Shown here piece by piece: positions 44,579 to 52,406 of a stretch of 64,000 nt of DNA. Position numbers and translations under genes: made by a program. The notes beneath the pieces are model-generated. The model had not been told where the DNA came from. It was given only the letters and a program-made list of their open reading frames with translations, and did not search any database. Source of the DNA: Rhizobacter sp. (GTDB lineage: Bacteria; Pseudomonadota; Gammaproteobacteria; Burkholderiales; Burkholderiaceae_C); NCBI GenBank assembly GCA_019635355.1, contig JAHBZQ010000001.1, positions 434,001-498,000 of the forward strand. The letters are read 5' to 3'. Each line of letters starts with the position of its first letter. Positions within the stretch are counted from its first letter, which is position 1.

Positions 44579-45724
44579 ATGTTGGGAATTCGCCAGGTAC
44601 TCGCCGTCTGTTTCACGCTGGGCGCAAGCGTTGCCCACGCACAGCTCACCGCCATGATCGCGGTCGAGCCCACGTCGAAGAAAGACTCGCTCGCCGTCGT
44701 CACGGCCACGGTCGAGTCGGCCATCAGCAAGGCCACGGGCCAAGCCGCCAAAGTCTTCATCAACGAAGACCTGACCGACGTGATGCGCGCCACCCGCACC
44801 GGCGAGGTCGACATCTACATTGCGCCGCCCCAGGTGGCCGCTTCGGCGCTCTCGCGCGGCTACGAACTCATCGGCTCCACCAACCCGATGGAGCAATACG
44901 TGCTCGTGACCCGGCGTGACAGCTACACCGTCGCCGCGCTCGGCGGCCGGCGCCTCTACCTGCCGCAGCAGGACTCGGTCTACTCCTACGTGGCGCGCGG
45001 CATGCTCAACGCGGCCGGGCTCTCGTTCCAGAACCTGCAGGTTGAATTCGCGCGCTGGCCGAGCGCCGGGCTGATCGCGGTCGACATGGGCGTGTTCGAT
45101 GCGACCGTGGTGCGTCAGAGCGAGTGGGACGACTGGGTCAAGACCCGCGGCCGCACGCTGCACGCCGTGTCGACGTCGATTCCCGTGCCGGGCGGCCTCT
45201 CGGTGGTGGTGCGCAAGACGCTGCCTGAGAAGTCGCGCGAGAAACTGGCGCGCTGGTTCTCCACCAACGCCACCTCGTCGGGCCTGAAGCCGGTGATGGA
45301 AAGGCCTGACATGGCCCTGTACAAGGCCGTCGCCGAGCTGGGCTATTTCACGCCCAACAGCCTGCCGGGTGCCGAGGTGGTCAAGGCCGCCGACGTGCGC
45401 AAGCTCGTGGCCGAAGGCGCCGTGATCGTCGACACGCGCTCCGAGAAGGAATACAAGGCCAAGCGCATCCCGCAGGCGGTGTTCGTGCCCTACCACGAGA
45501 AGAGCCTGAAAGACGTGGCCTTCGACCCCGCGAAAGACGACTTCCGCGACCTCGCCAAGCTCGACAAGGACAAGCCGACCATCTTCTCGTGCAACGGTGC
45601 CGAGTGCTGGAAGTCGTACAAGGCGTCCAAGGCGGCGGTGGCCGCGGGCTTCAAGAAGGTCTACTGGTTCCGCGGTGGCTTGCCCGAGTGGGAAAGCACC
45701 GGCCTGCAGGTCGCGCAGAACTGA
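44579..45724 (+). CDS. Phosphonate-type substrate-binding protein fused to a rhodanese
   Basis: 381 residues, exported (signal peptide about residues 1-22 ending VAHA). Residues about 25-255 are a PhnD/SsuA-type periplasmic binding domain (AMIAVEPTSKKDSL, DVMRATRTGEVDIYIAPPQVA). Residues about 265-375 are a rhodanese domain starting EVVKAADVRKLVAEGAVIVDTRSEKEY (written here in two parts: VIVDTRSEKEYKAKRIPQA) with the active-site loop CNGAECWKS at about 338-346. Such a fusion is unusual. It is divergent from the SorA/SorB genes (258-base gap), so a role in binding or shuttling a sulfur compound in the periplasm is suggested. ATG 44579 follows AGGAGGA. Confidence 0.82.
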   Translation: MLGIRQVLAVCFTLGASVAHAQLTAMIAVEPTSKKDSLAVVTATVESAISKATGQAAKVFINEDLTDVMRATRTGEVDIYIAPPQVAASALSRGYELIGSTNPMEQYVLVTRRDSYTVAALGGRRLYLPQQDSVYSYVARGMLNAAGLSFQNLQVEFARWPSAGLIAVDMGVFDATVVRQSEWDDWVKTRGRTLHAVSTSIPVPGGLSVVVRKTLPEKSREKLARWFSTNATSSGLKPVMERPDMALYKAVAELGYFTPNSLPGAEVVKAADVRKLVAEGAVIVDTRSEKEYKAKRIPQAVFVPYHEKSLKDVAFDPAKDDFRDLAKLDKDKPTIFSCNGAECWKSYKASKAAVAAGFKKVYWFRGGLPEWESTGLQVAQN

Positions 45725-45728
45725 CGCG

Positions 45729-45749
45729 GTGCCGGGCCCCGCCCGGCAC
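45729..45749 (+). terminator. Strong hairpin just after the binding-protein/rhodanese gene
   Basis: Nine-base perfect stem GTGCCGGGC / GCCCGGCAC with a three-base loop, four bases past the stop. No T-run follows, so it may stabilise the mRNA end or act as a weak terminator. Confidence 0.4.
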
Positions 45750-45830
45750 GATGGCAAACTTCACCCGTGCTGCACCGCCGCAAGCTGCTGGCGATGCAAG
45801 GTTCCCACGGCATACGAAGGACGCCCCTCC

Positions 45831-46328
45831 ATGACCACCGACTTCGCCACCTGCGATTTCTGCGACACCCACAAGAACAACACCGACGGCACGTTTCGCG
45901 TGCTGCCGCCCGTGTTCAAGGACTACGGCAAGCGGCTCAAGTTCGCCGGCGGCGTGGTCACCGTCAAGTGCTTCGAAGACAACTCGCTGGTGAAGGCCGC
46001 GCTCGACACCCCCGGTGAAGGGCGTGTGCTGGTGGTCGATGGCGGCGGCTCGCTGCGCCGCGCGCTCGTCGGCGGCAACCTCGGGGCGGCCGGGGCCAAG
46101 AACGGCTGGGCCGGCATCGTGGTCGACGGTTGCGTGCGCGACAGCGCCGAACTCGCCCTCTGCGACCTCGGCATCCGCGCGCTCGCCTTGATGCCGCTCC
46201 CCACCGAAAAGCGCAACGAGGGCCAGCGCGACGTGGCGGTGCAGATCCAGGGCGTGACGGTGCGCCCCGGTGACTGGCTGTATGCCGACGAAGACGGCAT
46301 TGTCGTCAGCACCACCGCGTTGACCTGA
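45831..46328 (+). CDS. rraA: RraA-like protein
   Basis: 165-residue protein of the RraA/HMG aldolase family. Seen: TTDFATCDFCDTH at the N-terminus, VVDGGGSLRRALVGGNLG, GWAGIVVDGCVRDS and the DEDGIVV end. E. coli RraA inhibits RNase E; some family members are 4-hydroxy-4-methyl-2-oxoglutarate aldolases, and both share the GGNLG and GCVRDS segments seen here. Which applies cannot be told from the sequence. ATG 45831 chosen; longer extensions run through the upstream hairpin. Confidence 0.9.
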   Translation: MTTDFATCDFCDTHKNNTDGTFRVLPPVFKDYGKRLKFAGGVVTVKCFEDNSLVKAALDTPGEGRVLVVDGGGSLRRALVGGNLGAAGAKNGWAGIVVDGCVRDSAELALCDLGIRALALMPLPTEKRNEGQRDVAVQIQGVTVRPGDWLYADEDGIVVSTTALT

Positions 46329-46350
46329 GCCATTTGCCCCAGCTTGGCGC

Positions 46351-46377
46351 TATAGCCGCGCCACGATTTGCCGATAT
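46351..46377 (+). promoter_or_regulatory. Sigma-28 (FliA)-like promoter of the chemotaxis receptor gene
   Basis: TATAGCCG, an 11-base spacer and GCCGATAT, compared with the FliA consensus TAAAGTTT-N11-GCCGATAA. The -10 half matches 7 of 8. Predicted start near 46384, leader about 40 bases with AGGAGG before the GTG. Confidence 0.6.
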
Positions 46378-46424
46378 GCAACGGATCGGGCTACCCATGC
46401 CCCATCTGACACAGGAGGCATTTC

Positions 46425-47981
46425 GTGCGCTGGTTCGAACGACTGAAACTTTCCCATCGACTGATCGCCTCGTTTGGCGTGGCCATCGTGTTGACGATGG
46501 CGCTCGGCGCCGGCGCCGTCTGGCAGCTGGGGCAGGTCAATCACGTCGCCACCGACCTGCAGTCGCACTGGATGCCCTCGGTGCGTGCCGCGCTTGAATG
46601 GCGTGCCGACCTGCAGTCCATCCGCCTGGTCACGCTGCAGCACGCCACTGCCGCCAACGAACGAGAGAAGCGCCGCCACACCGCCGTGGTCACGGCCGCG
46701 CTGGAGCAATACGCCAAGCACGCCGCCGAGTTTGCGGCGCTCGCCACGCTGGACGAGCAGAAGAAGCTGCTCGGCGAACTGGGGCCGCTCAACGACTCGT
46801 TCATCAGCGTGACCAAGCAGGTGCTCGAGGTGTCGAGCAAGGAAGGCAACGACGCCGCGCTGGCGCTGCAGAACAGCGAAATGCGCCCGCGCGCCCAGCA
46901 GGTCGAGGGTCGCATGGACCGGCTGGTCGAGCTCAGCATCGAAGGTGGCAATGCCGCAGCCGCCAGCAGCGAGCGCGCCTACAAGATCAGCCGTGCCGTG
47001 CTGGCCGGGGGTGTGGTGCTGTCGGTGCTGCTGGGCCTGGGCCTCGCCGCCGCGGTGACACGCTCGGTGCTGCGCCAGCTCGGCGGCGACCCGGCCGAGG
47101 TGGCGGCCGTGGTGGAGCGCGTCGCCTCGGGCGACCTCACCGTGAAGATCGCCACCCGCAAGAACGAACAGACCAGCCTGCTGGCCAGCATGCAGCGCAT
47201 GGTGGGCAGCCTCTCGGGCATCGTGTCCGGTGTGCGCAGCGGCGCCGAATCGATCACCACCGCATCGTCGGAAGTGGCCAGCGGCAACTTCGACCTCTCG
47301 GCGCGCACCGAAGCGCAGGCGGCCAACGTGCAGCAGACAGCGGCCACGCTGCATGAACTCTCGAGCACCGTGCGCAGCAATGCCGACGCCTCGCGCAACG
47401 CCACGACGATGGCGGCCAGCGCCTCCGAGATCGCCGAGAAGGGCGGCTCGGTGGTGGGCGAGGTGGTGCAGCAGATGGAGCAGATCACCACCGCCTCGAA
47501 GCGCATCGGCGAGATCATCGGCGTGATCGATGGCATCGCCTTCCAGACCAACATCCTGGCGCTGAACGCAGCGGTGGAAGCGGCGCGCGCCGGCGAACAG
47601 GGCCGCGGCTTCGCGGTTGTCGCCGCCGAGGTGCGCAGCCTGGCTCAGCGCTCTGCCGAAGCGGCCAAGGAGATCAAGGTGCTGATCCGCAACAGCGAAG
47701 AGCGCGTGGAAGCGGGCTCGACGTTGGCGAACGATGCCGGCCGCATCATGCAGGAGGTGGTGGCCTCGGTGCGCGAGGTGTCGGGCACGATCCGCGCGAT
47801 CGCCGATGCGACGGTCGAGCAGTCGAGCGGCCTCGAGCAGGTCAACACCTCGGTGAGCCAGATGGACAGCGCGACACAGCACAACGCCGCGCTGGTGGAG
47901 CAGTCGTCGGCCGCAGCCGAGAGCCTGAAACAGCAGGCGCAGGCGCTGAGCCAGGCGGTCAGCGCCTTCCGGATCGGCTGA
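46425..47981 (+). CDS. Methyl-accepting chemotaxis protein
   Basis: 518-residue transmembrane chemoreceptor, GTG start with AGGAGG. TM1 about residues 12-34, a periplasmic four-helix-bundle-like domain (about 35-188) without Cache or PAS signature, TM2 about 190-212, HAMP, then the cytoplasmic coiled coil with the highly conserved tip VIDGIAFQTNILALNAAVEA followed by ARAGEQGRGFAVVA (about residue 370). The C-terminus ends SAFRIG without the NWETF-type CheR pentapeptide. The sigma-28-like promoter links it to the flagellar regulon. Ligand unknown. Confidence 0.94.
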   Translation: MRWFERLKLSHRLIASFGVAIVLTMALGAGAVWQLGQVNHVATDLQSHWMPSVRAALEWRADLQSIRLVTLQHATAANEREKRRHTAVVTAALEQYAKHAAEFAALATLDEQKKLLGELGPLNDSFISVTKQVLEVSSKEGNDAALALQNSEMRPRAQQVEGRMDRLVELSIEGGNAAAASSERAYKISRAVLAGGVVLSVLLGLGLAAAVTRSVLRQLGGDPAEVAAVVERVASGDLTVKIATRKNEQTSLLASMQRMVGSLSGIVSGVRSGAESITTASSEVASGNFDLSARTEAQAANVQQTAATLHELSSTVRSNADASRNATTMAASASEIAEKGGSVVGEVVQQMEQITTASKRIGEIIGVIDGIAFQTNILALNAAVEAARAGEQGRGFAVVAAEVRSLAQRSAEAAKEIKVLIRNSEERVEAGSTLANDAGRIMQEVVASVREVSGTIRAIADATVEQSSGLEQVNTSVSQMDSATQHNAALVEQSSAAAESLKQQAQALSQAVSAFRIG

Positions 47982-48005
47982 GGCGCAGCCCCGGTTGAGA
48001 CCCGG

Positions 48006-48079
48006 CCGTTCGGGCTGAGCCTGTCGAAGCCTGTACTGAGCCGGTCGAAGGGCCCTTCGACAAGCTCAGGGCGAACGGA
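48006..48079. repeat. Palindromic repeat element, intergenic copy
   Basis: CCGTTCGGGCTGAGCCTGTC begins one arm, and the complementary arm ends with GGGCGAACGG. A related 21-base module (starting TGTACTGAGCCGGTCG) sits in the middle. This is the same repeat as the one inside mfd (51429-51478), with an extra middle block. Such repeats are scattered through many Burkholderiales genomes. It lies between the MCP gene and serB. Confidence 0.75.
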
Positions 48080-48088
48080 GGCCTGCCG

Positions 48089-48805
48089 TCAGTCGGCGCG
48101 CACCACTTCCAGCAGGCGGTCCAGCCCGCCGGTGTTGATGGCCACCATCGCCTGCTCGCGCACCTTGGGCTTGGCGTGATACGCCACCGAGAGGCCCGCT
48201 TCGCCCATCATCGGCAGGTCGTTCGCGCCGTCACCCATCGCGATGCCCTGCGAGGGGCTGATGCCCAGCTGCGCGCAGGTGGCGAGAAACATCTTGCGTT
48301 TCTCTTCGCCGTCGCAGATGTCGCCCCAGGGCTGGTCGACCATGCGGCCGGTCAGCGCCCCGTTTTCGACTTCGAGCACGTTGCTGCGGGTGAAGTCGAT
48401 GCCGAGCCGGTCGCGCACGTGGTCGGTGAAGTAGGTGAAGCCGCCCGAGACGAGCAGCACCTTCATGCCCACGGCCTTGCAGGCTTGCACCAGCGCCGAA
48501 GCGCCCGGGTTCAGTTGCAGGCGCTCGTCGAGCACTTGCTGCATGGCGCTCACGGGCACACCCTTCAAGAGCGTCACACGGCGGCGCAGGCTCTCCTTGT
48601 AGTCGGCGATCTCGCCGCGCATCGCGGCTTCGGTGATCGCGGCGACCTCGGCCTTGCGACCGGCGGCGTCGGCGATCTCGTCGACGCACTCGATGTTGAT
48701 CAGCGTCGAGTCCATGTCGAAGGCGATGAGCTTGAAGTCCGCGAGCTTGAGCGGCGGCGTGAAGCGCTGGATGACGAGGCCGGGAGCGAATTCTTGTGCG
48801 GACAT
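48089..48805 (-). CDS. serB: Phosphoserine phosphatase
   Basis: Last step of serine synthesis, hydrolysing O-phosphoserine. 238 residues. HAD motif I IAFDMDSTLINIECVDEIA, motif II VLLVSGGFTYF, lysine in KRKMFL region and motif IV GDGANDLPM all present. No N-terminal ACT domain, so it is the short form. ATG 48805 chosen over a longer frame that is an artefact. It follows mfd by 3 bases and is probably cotranscribed with it. Confidence 0.95.
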   Translation of the reverse strand: MSAQEFAPGLVIQRFTPPLKLADFKLIAFDMDSTLINIECVDEIADAAGRKAEVAAITEAAMRGEIADYKESLRRRVTLLKGVPVSAMQQVLDERLQLNPGASALVQACKAVGMKVLLVSGGFTYFTDHVRDRLGIDFTRSNVLEVENGALTGRMVDQPWGDICDGEEKRKMFLATCAQLGISPSQGIAMGDGANDLPMMGEAGLSVAYHAKPKVREQAMVAINTGGLDRLLEVVRAD

Positions 48806-48809
48806 GGAA

Positions 48810-51800
48810 TCAGGCGGGTTGCTTGTTGGTCGGGGTGCCCAGAGAGCGCAGCACGTCGCGGATGAACTGCGCCCGGTCTTTCGGGTCGGGGGTCTGGCGC
48901 TCGATGCGCAGCTTCTCGTTGCCAGCGAGCTTGATGTGGCGGTTCTTCTGCACCAGCTCGATGATGCGCATCGCATCGATCGGCGGGTTGGGGCGGAAGC
49001 TGATCACCATCGCCGAGGCGCCGGCATCGATCTTGGTCACACCGTAGGGTTTGGCCAGCACGCGCAGGCGGTGCACGTCGAAGAGGGTCTGCCCCTGGGG
49101 TGGCAGCTTGCCGAAGCGGTCGGTGATCTCTTCCAGCATCGCGTCGATCTGCTCAGCCTTGTCGGCGGAGGCCAGACGCTTGTAGAGCGACAGGCGGGTG
49201 TGCACGTCGCCGCAGTAGTCGTTGGGCAGCAGGGCGGGGGCGTGCAGGTTGATTTCAGTCGTCGCGCTGAGCGGTGACAGCAGGTCGGGCTCCTTGCCGG
49301 CCTTCAGCGAGCGCACGGCCTCCGAGAGCATGTCGTTGTAGAGCTGGAAGCCCACCTCCATCATGTTGCCGCTCTGGTTCTCGCCGAGCACTTCGCCGGC
49401 GCCGCGGATCTCCAGGTCGTGCATCGCCAGGTAGAAGCCCGAGCCGAGCTCTTCCATGTTCTGGATGGCTTCGAGGCGCTGCGAGGCTTGCTTCGTCAGA
49501 CCCTCGACGTCGGGCACCAGCAGGTAGGCATAGGCCTGATGGTGCGAGCGGCCCACGCGCCCGCGCAGCTGGTGCAGCTGCGCGAGGCCGAACTTGTCGG
49601 CCCGGCTGATGACGATGGTGTTGGCGCTCGGCACGTCGATGCCGGTCTCGATGATGGTGGAGCACAGCAGCACGTTGTGGCGCTGCGCCACGAAGTCGCG
49701 CATCACCGCTTCCAGCTCGCGCTCGGGCATCTGGCCGTGGGCGACGGCGATGCGCGCCTCGGGCAGCAGCTCCTGCAGCTTCTGGCGCCGGTTCTCGATG
49801 GTCTCGACCTCGTTGTGCAGGAAGTAGACCTGGCCGCCACGCTTCAGCTCGCGCAGCACGGCTTCGCGGATCACGCTCGTGCCCTCGGTGCGCACGAAGG
49901 TCTTGATGGCCAGGCGCCGCTGCGGGGCGGTGGCGATCACGCTCAGGTCGCGCAGTCCTTCCAGCGCCATGCCCAAGGTGCGCGGGATCGGCGTGGCGGT
50001 GAGCGTGAGCACGTCGACCTCGGCGCGCATGGCCTTGATCGCTTCCTTGTGGCGCACGCCGAAGCGGTGCTCTTCGTCGATGACGAGCAGGCCGAGGCGC
50101 TTGAACTTCACCTTGTCGCTGATCAGCGCATGGGTGCCGACCACGATGTCGACGGTGCCGTCGGCCAGGCCTTCGAGGGTCGTCTTGACCTCCTTGCTGG
50201 AACGGAAGCGCGAGATCTCGGCGACGCGCACCGGCCACTTGCCGAAACGGTCGGCAATGTTCTGGTAGTGCTGCTCGGCGAGCAGCGTGGTCGGTGCAAG
50301 GATGGCGACCTGCTTGCCGCCGGTGACGGCCACGAAGGCGGCGCGCAGGGCCACCTCGGTCTTGCCGAAGCCCACGTCGCCGCAGATGAGCCGGTCCATC
50401 GGCTTGGGCGACACCATGTCCTGGATGACCGCGTGGATCGCAGCCTTCTGGTCGGGTGTTTCCTCGAAGCCGAAGCTCGTGGCGAACGCTTCGTAGTCGT
50501 GCGGCTGGAAGCGGAACGCAAAACCCTCACGAGCGGCGCGGCGTGCGTAGAGGTTGAGCAGCTCGGCGGCGGTGTCGCGCACCTGCTCGGCGGCTTTGCG
50601 CTTGGCCTTTTCCCACTGGCCCGAGCCGAGCTTGTGCAGCGGCGCTTCGTCGGGGCTCACGCCGGTGTAGCGGCTGATCAGGTGCAGCTGCGAGACGGGG
50701 ATCTTGAGCGTGGCCTTGTCGGCGTATTCGAGGATCAGGAACTCGCTCGGGCCGTCGCCGAGGTCGATGTTCTCCAGGCCCACGTAGCGGCCGATGCCGT
50801 GGTTCAGGTGCACCACCGGGTCACCGACCTTCAGCTCCGACAGGTCCTTGATGAGCGTGTTGACGTCGCTCGCCTGCTCTTGTTTCCGTTTGCGTCTGGC
50901 CGTCGGCGTCGTCGCAAACAGTTCGGTCTCGGTGACGAACTGGATGTTCTTCTCGGGCTCGGTCCAGAAGAAACCTTCTGCCATTGGCGCGACGGCAATC
51001 GCATAGCGCTCGTCGCCCGATTCGAAATCGGCAAGGCTCTTCACCGACGGCGGCTCGATCTTGTTGTCGCGCAAGAGCTCCAGCAGGCTCTCGCGCCGGC
51101 CTTCGCTTTCGGCGACGACGAGCACGCGGTGCGGCGTGGCACCGAGGTGGAGTTGCAGGCGCTTGAGCGGATCGGGGGCGCCGCGGTCGACGCTCAGGTC
51201 TGGCAGCGGCCGGGCCCAGTCGACCGGCTCCTTGCCACGCACGGCGAGCACCGCGTGCGCGTTGGCCAGCGTGAAGAAATCTTCGGGCCGCAGGAAGAGG
51301 TCTTCCGGCGGCAGGATGGGCCGCTCGCGGTCGTGCTGCAGGAAGCGGTGGCGCTCACGCGTGTCGGTCCAGAAGCGCTTGAGCGCGTCATCGATCTCGC
51401 CGTGCAACACGACGGCGGCGCCCCCACTCCGTTCGCCCTGAGCTTGTCGAAGGGCTTCGACAGGCTCAGCCCGAACGGAGGCATGCAGGTAATCGAAGAT
51501 CGTCGCGGTGCTGTCGAAGAAGAGCGGCAGGTAGTACTCGATGCCGGCGGTGGCGATGCCGGTGCCGATGTCCTTGTAGAGCCGCACCTTGGTGGGGTCG
51601 CCTTCGACCTTCTCGCGCCAGCGCGCGCGGAATTTGGCGCGTGCCTCCTCGTCCATCGGGAACTCGCGGCCGGGCAGCAGGCGCACCTCGGGCACGGGGT
51701 AGAGGCTGCGCTGGCTGTCTGGGTCGAAGGTGCGGATGCTGTCGACCTCGTCGCCGAAGAGGTCGACGCGATAGGGCACCAGCGAGCCCATCGGGAAGAG

Positions 51801-52307
51801 GTCGATCAAGCCGCCGCGTACCGCGTATTCGCCGGGCGACACCACCTGGCTCACATGCTGGTAGCCGGCGAGCGTGAGCTGCGCCTTGAGCGCCGCTTCG
51901 TTGAGCTTCGTCTTCTGCTTGAAGTGGAAGGTGTAGCCGGCGAGGAAACTCGGCGGGGCGAGGCGCACGAGCGCAGTGGACGCGGGCATCAGCACCACGT
52001 CGACCTCGCCTTGCTGGATGCGCCAGAGCGTGGCCAGGCGCTCGGAGATCAGGTCCTGGTGGGGCGAGAAGGTGTCGTAGGGCAGCGTCTCCCAATCGGG
52101 GAACACGGCCACGCGCAGCTCGGGTGCGAAGAAGGGCAACTCGCCTTCGAGCCGCTGTGTGTCGGCTGGCTCGGCGGTGACGATGGCGGTGAGGTGACCT
52201 TGCGCCTTCTGAGATTGCGCGAAGCGCGCCAGCAGCAGCGCATCGGCCGAGCCGAAGGGGCGGGGCAGGGTGAAGCGTTTTCCGGGGGCGAGCGAAGGCA
52301 GCTGCAT
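48810..52307 (-). CDS. mfd: Transcription-repair coupling factor Mfd
   Basis: Translocase that dislodges stalled RNA polymerase and recruits UvrA. About 1165 residues: UvrB-homology part with FPDWETLPYDTFSPH, RNA-polymerase interaction domain (GDPVVHLNHGIGRYVGL), RecG-like helicase with Walker A GDVGFGKTEVALRA and VIDEEHRFGV, TRG motif and C-terminal D7. A block of about 17 residues, VRAEPVEALRQAQGERS, near residue 280 is encoded by an inserted palindromic repeat (51429-51478). I chose ATG 52307 (MQLPSLAPGKRF) over an upstream GTG at 52322. A terminator-like hairpin lies 24 bases upstream of this ATG. Confidence 0.96.
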   Translation of the reverse strand: MQLPSLAPGKRFTLPRPFGSADALLLARFAQSQKAQGHLTAIVTAEPADTQRLEGELPFFAPELRVAVFPDWETLPYDTFSPHQDLISERLATLWRIQQGEVDVVLMPASTALVRLAPPSFLAGYTFHFKQKTKLNEAALKAQLTLAGYQHVSQVVSPGEYAVRGGLIDLFPMGSLVPYRVDLFGDEVDSIRTFDPDSQRSLYPVPEVRLLPGREFPMDEEARAKFRARWREKVEGDPTKVRLYKDIGTGIATAGIEYYLPLFFDSTATIFDYLHASVRAEPVEALRQAQGERSGGAAVVLHGEIDDALKRFWTDTRERHRFLQHDRERPILPPEDLFLRPEDFFTLANAHAVLAVRGKEPVDWARPLPDLSVDRGAPDPLKRLQLHLGATPHRVLVVAESEGRRESLLELLRDNKIEPPSVKSLADFESGDERYAIAVAPMAEGFFWTEPEKNIQFVTETELFATTPTARRKRKQEQASDVNTLIKDLSELKVGDPVVHLNHGIGRYVGLENIDLGDGPSEFLILEYADKATLKIPVSQLHLISRYTGVSPDEAPLHKLGSGQWEKAKRKAAEQVRDTAAELLNLYARRAAREGFAFRFQPHDYEAFATSFGFEETPDQKAAIHAVIQDMVSPKPMDRLICGDVGFGKTEVALRAAFVAVTGGKQVAILAPTTLLAEQHYQNIADRFGKWPVRVAEISRFRSSKEVKTTLEGLADGTVDIVVGTHALISDKVKFKRLGLLVIDEEHRFGVRHKEAIKAMRAEVDVLTLTATPIPRTLGMALEGLRDLSVIATAPQRRLAIKTFVRTEGTSVIREAVLRELKRGGQVYFLHNEVETIENRRQKLQELLPEARIAVAHGQMPERELEAVMRDFVAQRHNVLLCSTIIETGIDVPSANTIVISRADKFGLAQLHQLRGRVGRSHHQAYAYLLVPDVEGLTKQASQRLEAIQNMEELGSGFYLAMHDLEIRGAGEVLGENQSGNMMEVGFQLYNDMLSEAVRSLKAGKEPDLLSPLSATTEINLHAPALLPNDYCGDVHTRLSLYKRLASADKAEQIDAMLEEITDRFGKLPPQGQTLFDVHRLRVLAKPYGVTKIDAGASAMVISFRPNPPIDAMRIIELVQKNRHIKLAGNEKLRIERQTPDPKDRAQFIRDVLRSLGTPTNKQPA
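51429..51478 (-). repeat. Palindromic repeat inserted in frame inside mfd
   Basis: 50-base near-perfect inverted repeat: left arm starting CCGTTCGCCCTGAGCTTG and right arm ending CAGCCCGAACGG. On the minus strand it is the same repeat as at 48006-48079 without the 21-base middle block. It codes for VRAEPVEALRQAQGERS between YLHAS and GGAAVVLHG, in a loop of the N-terminal UvrB-like region. It shifts the frame by no bases (net multiple of three). Confidence 0.85.
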
Positions 52308-52330
52308 GTGCGAGGCGAACACAAAAACAA

Positions 52331-52349
52331 ACCGCCCCGGTTGGGCGGT
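52331..52349 (-). terminator. Terminator-like hairpin in the mfd leader
   Basis: Minus-strand ACCGCCC / GGGCGGT stem (AACCG loop) followed by TTGTTTTTG, ending about 15 bases before the mfd ATG. The upstream half (CGCCCCGG 52333-52340) can pair instead with CCGGGGCG (52353-52360), giving a mutually exclusive fold. Confidence 0.6.
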
Positions 52350-52372
52350 CCCCCGGGGCGTTGAAGGCGCGA

Positions 52373-52378
52373 ATTATA
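52373..52378 (-). promoter_or_regulatory. Perfect -10 box for mfd
   Basis: Minus-strand TATAAT; expected start near 52366, giving a leader of about 60 bases that contains the terminator-like hairpin. No clear -35. Confidence 0.5.
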
Positions 52379-52406
52379 GAATTCGGCCCCTTTTCGGCCT
52401 GCTGAC

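Noticed and set aside
49419..52364. 981-codon plus-strand ORF opposite mfd
   Set aside because: Low-complexity shadow; mfd on the other strand has all conserved motifs.
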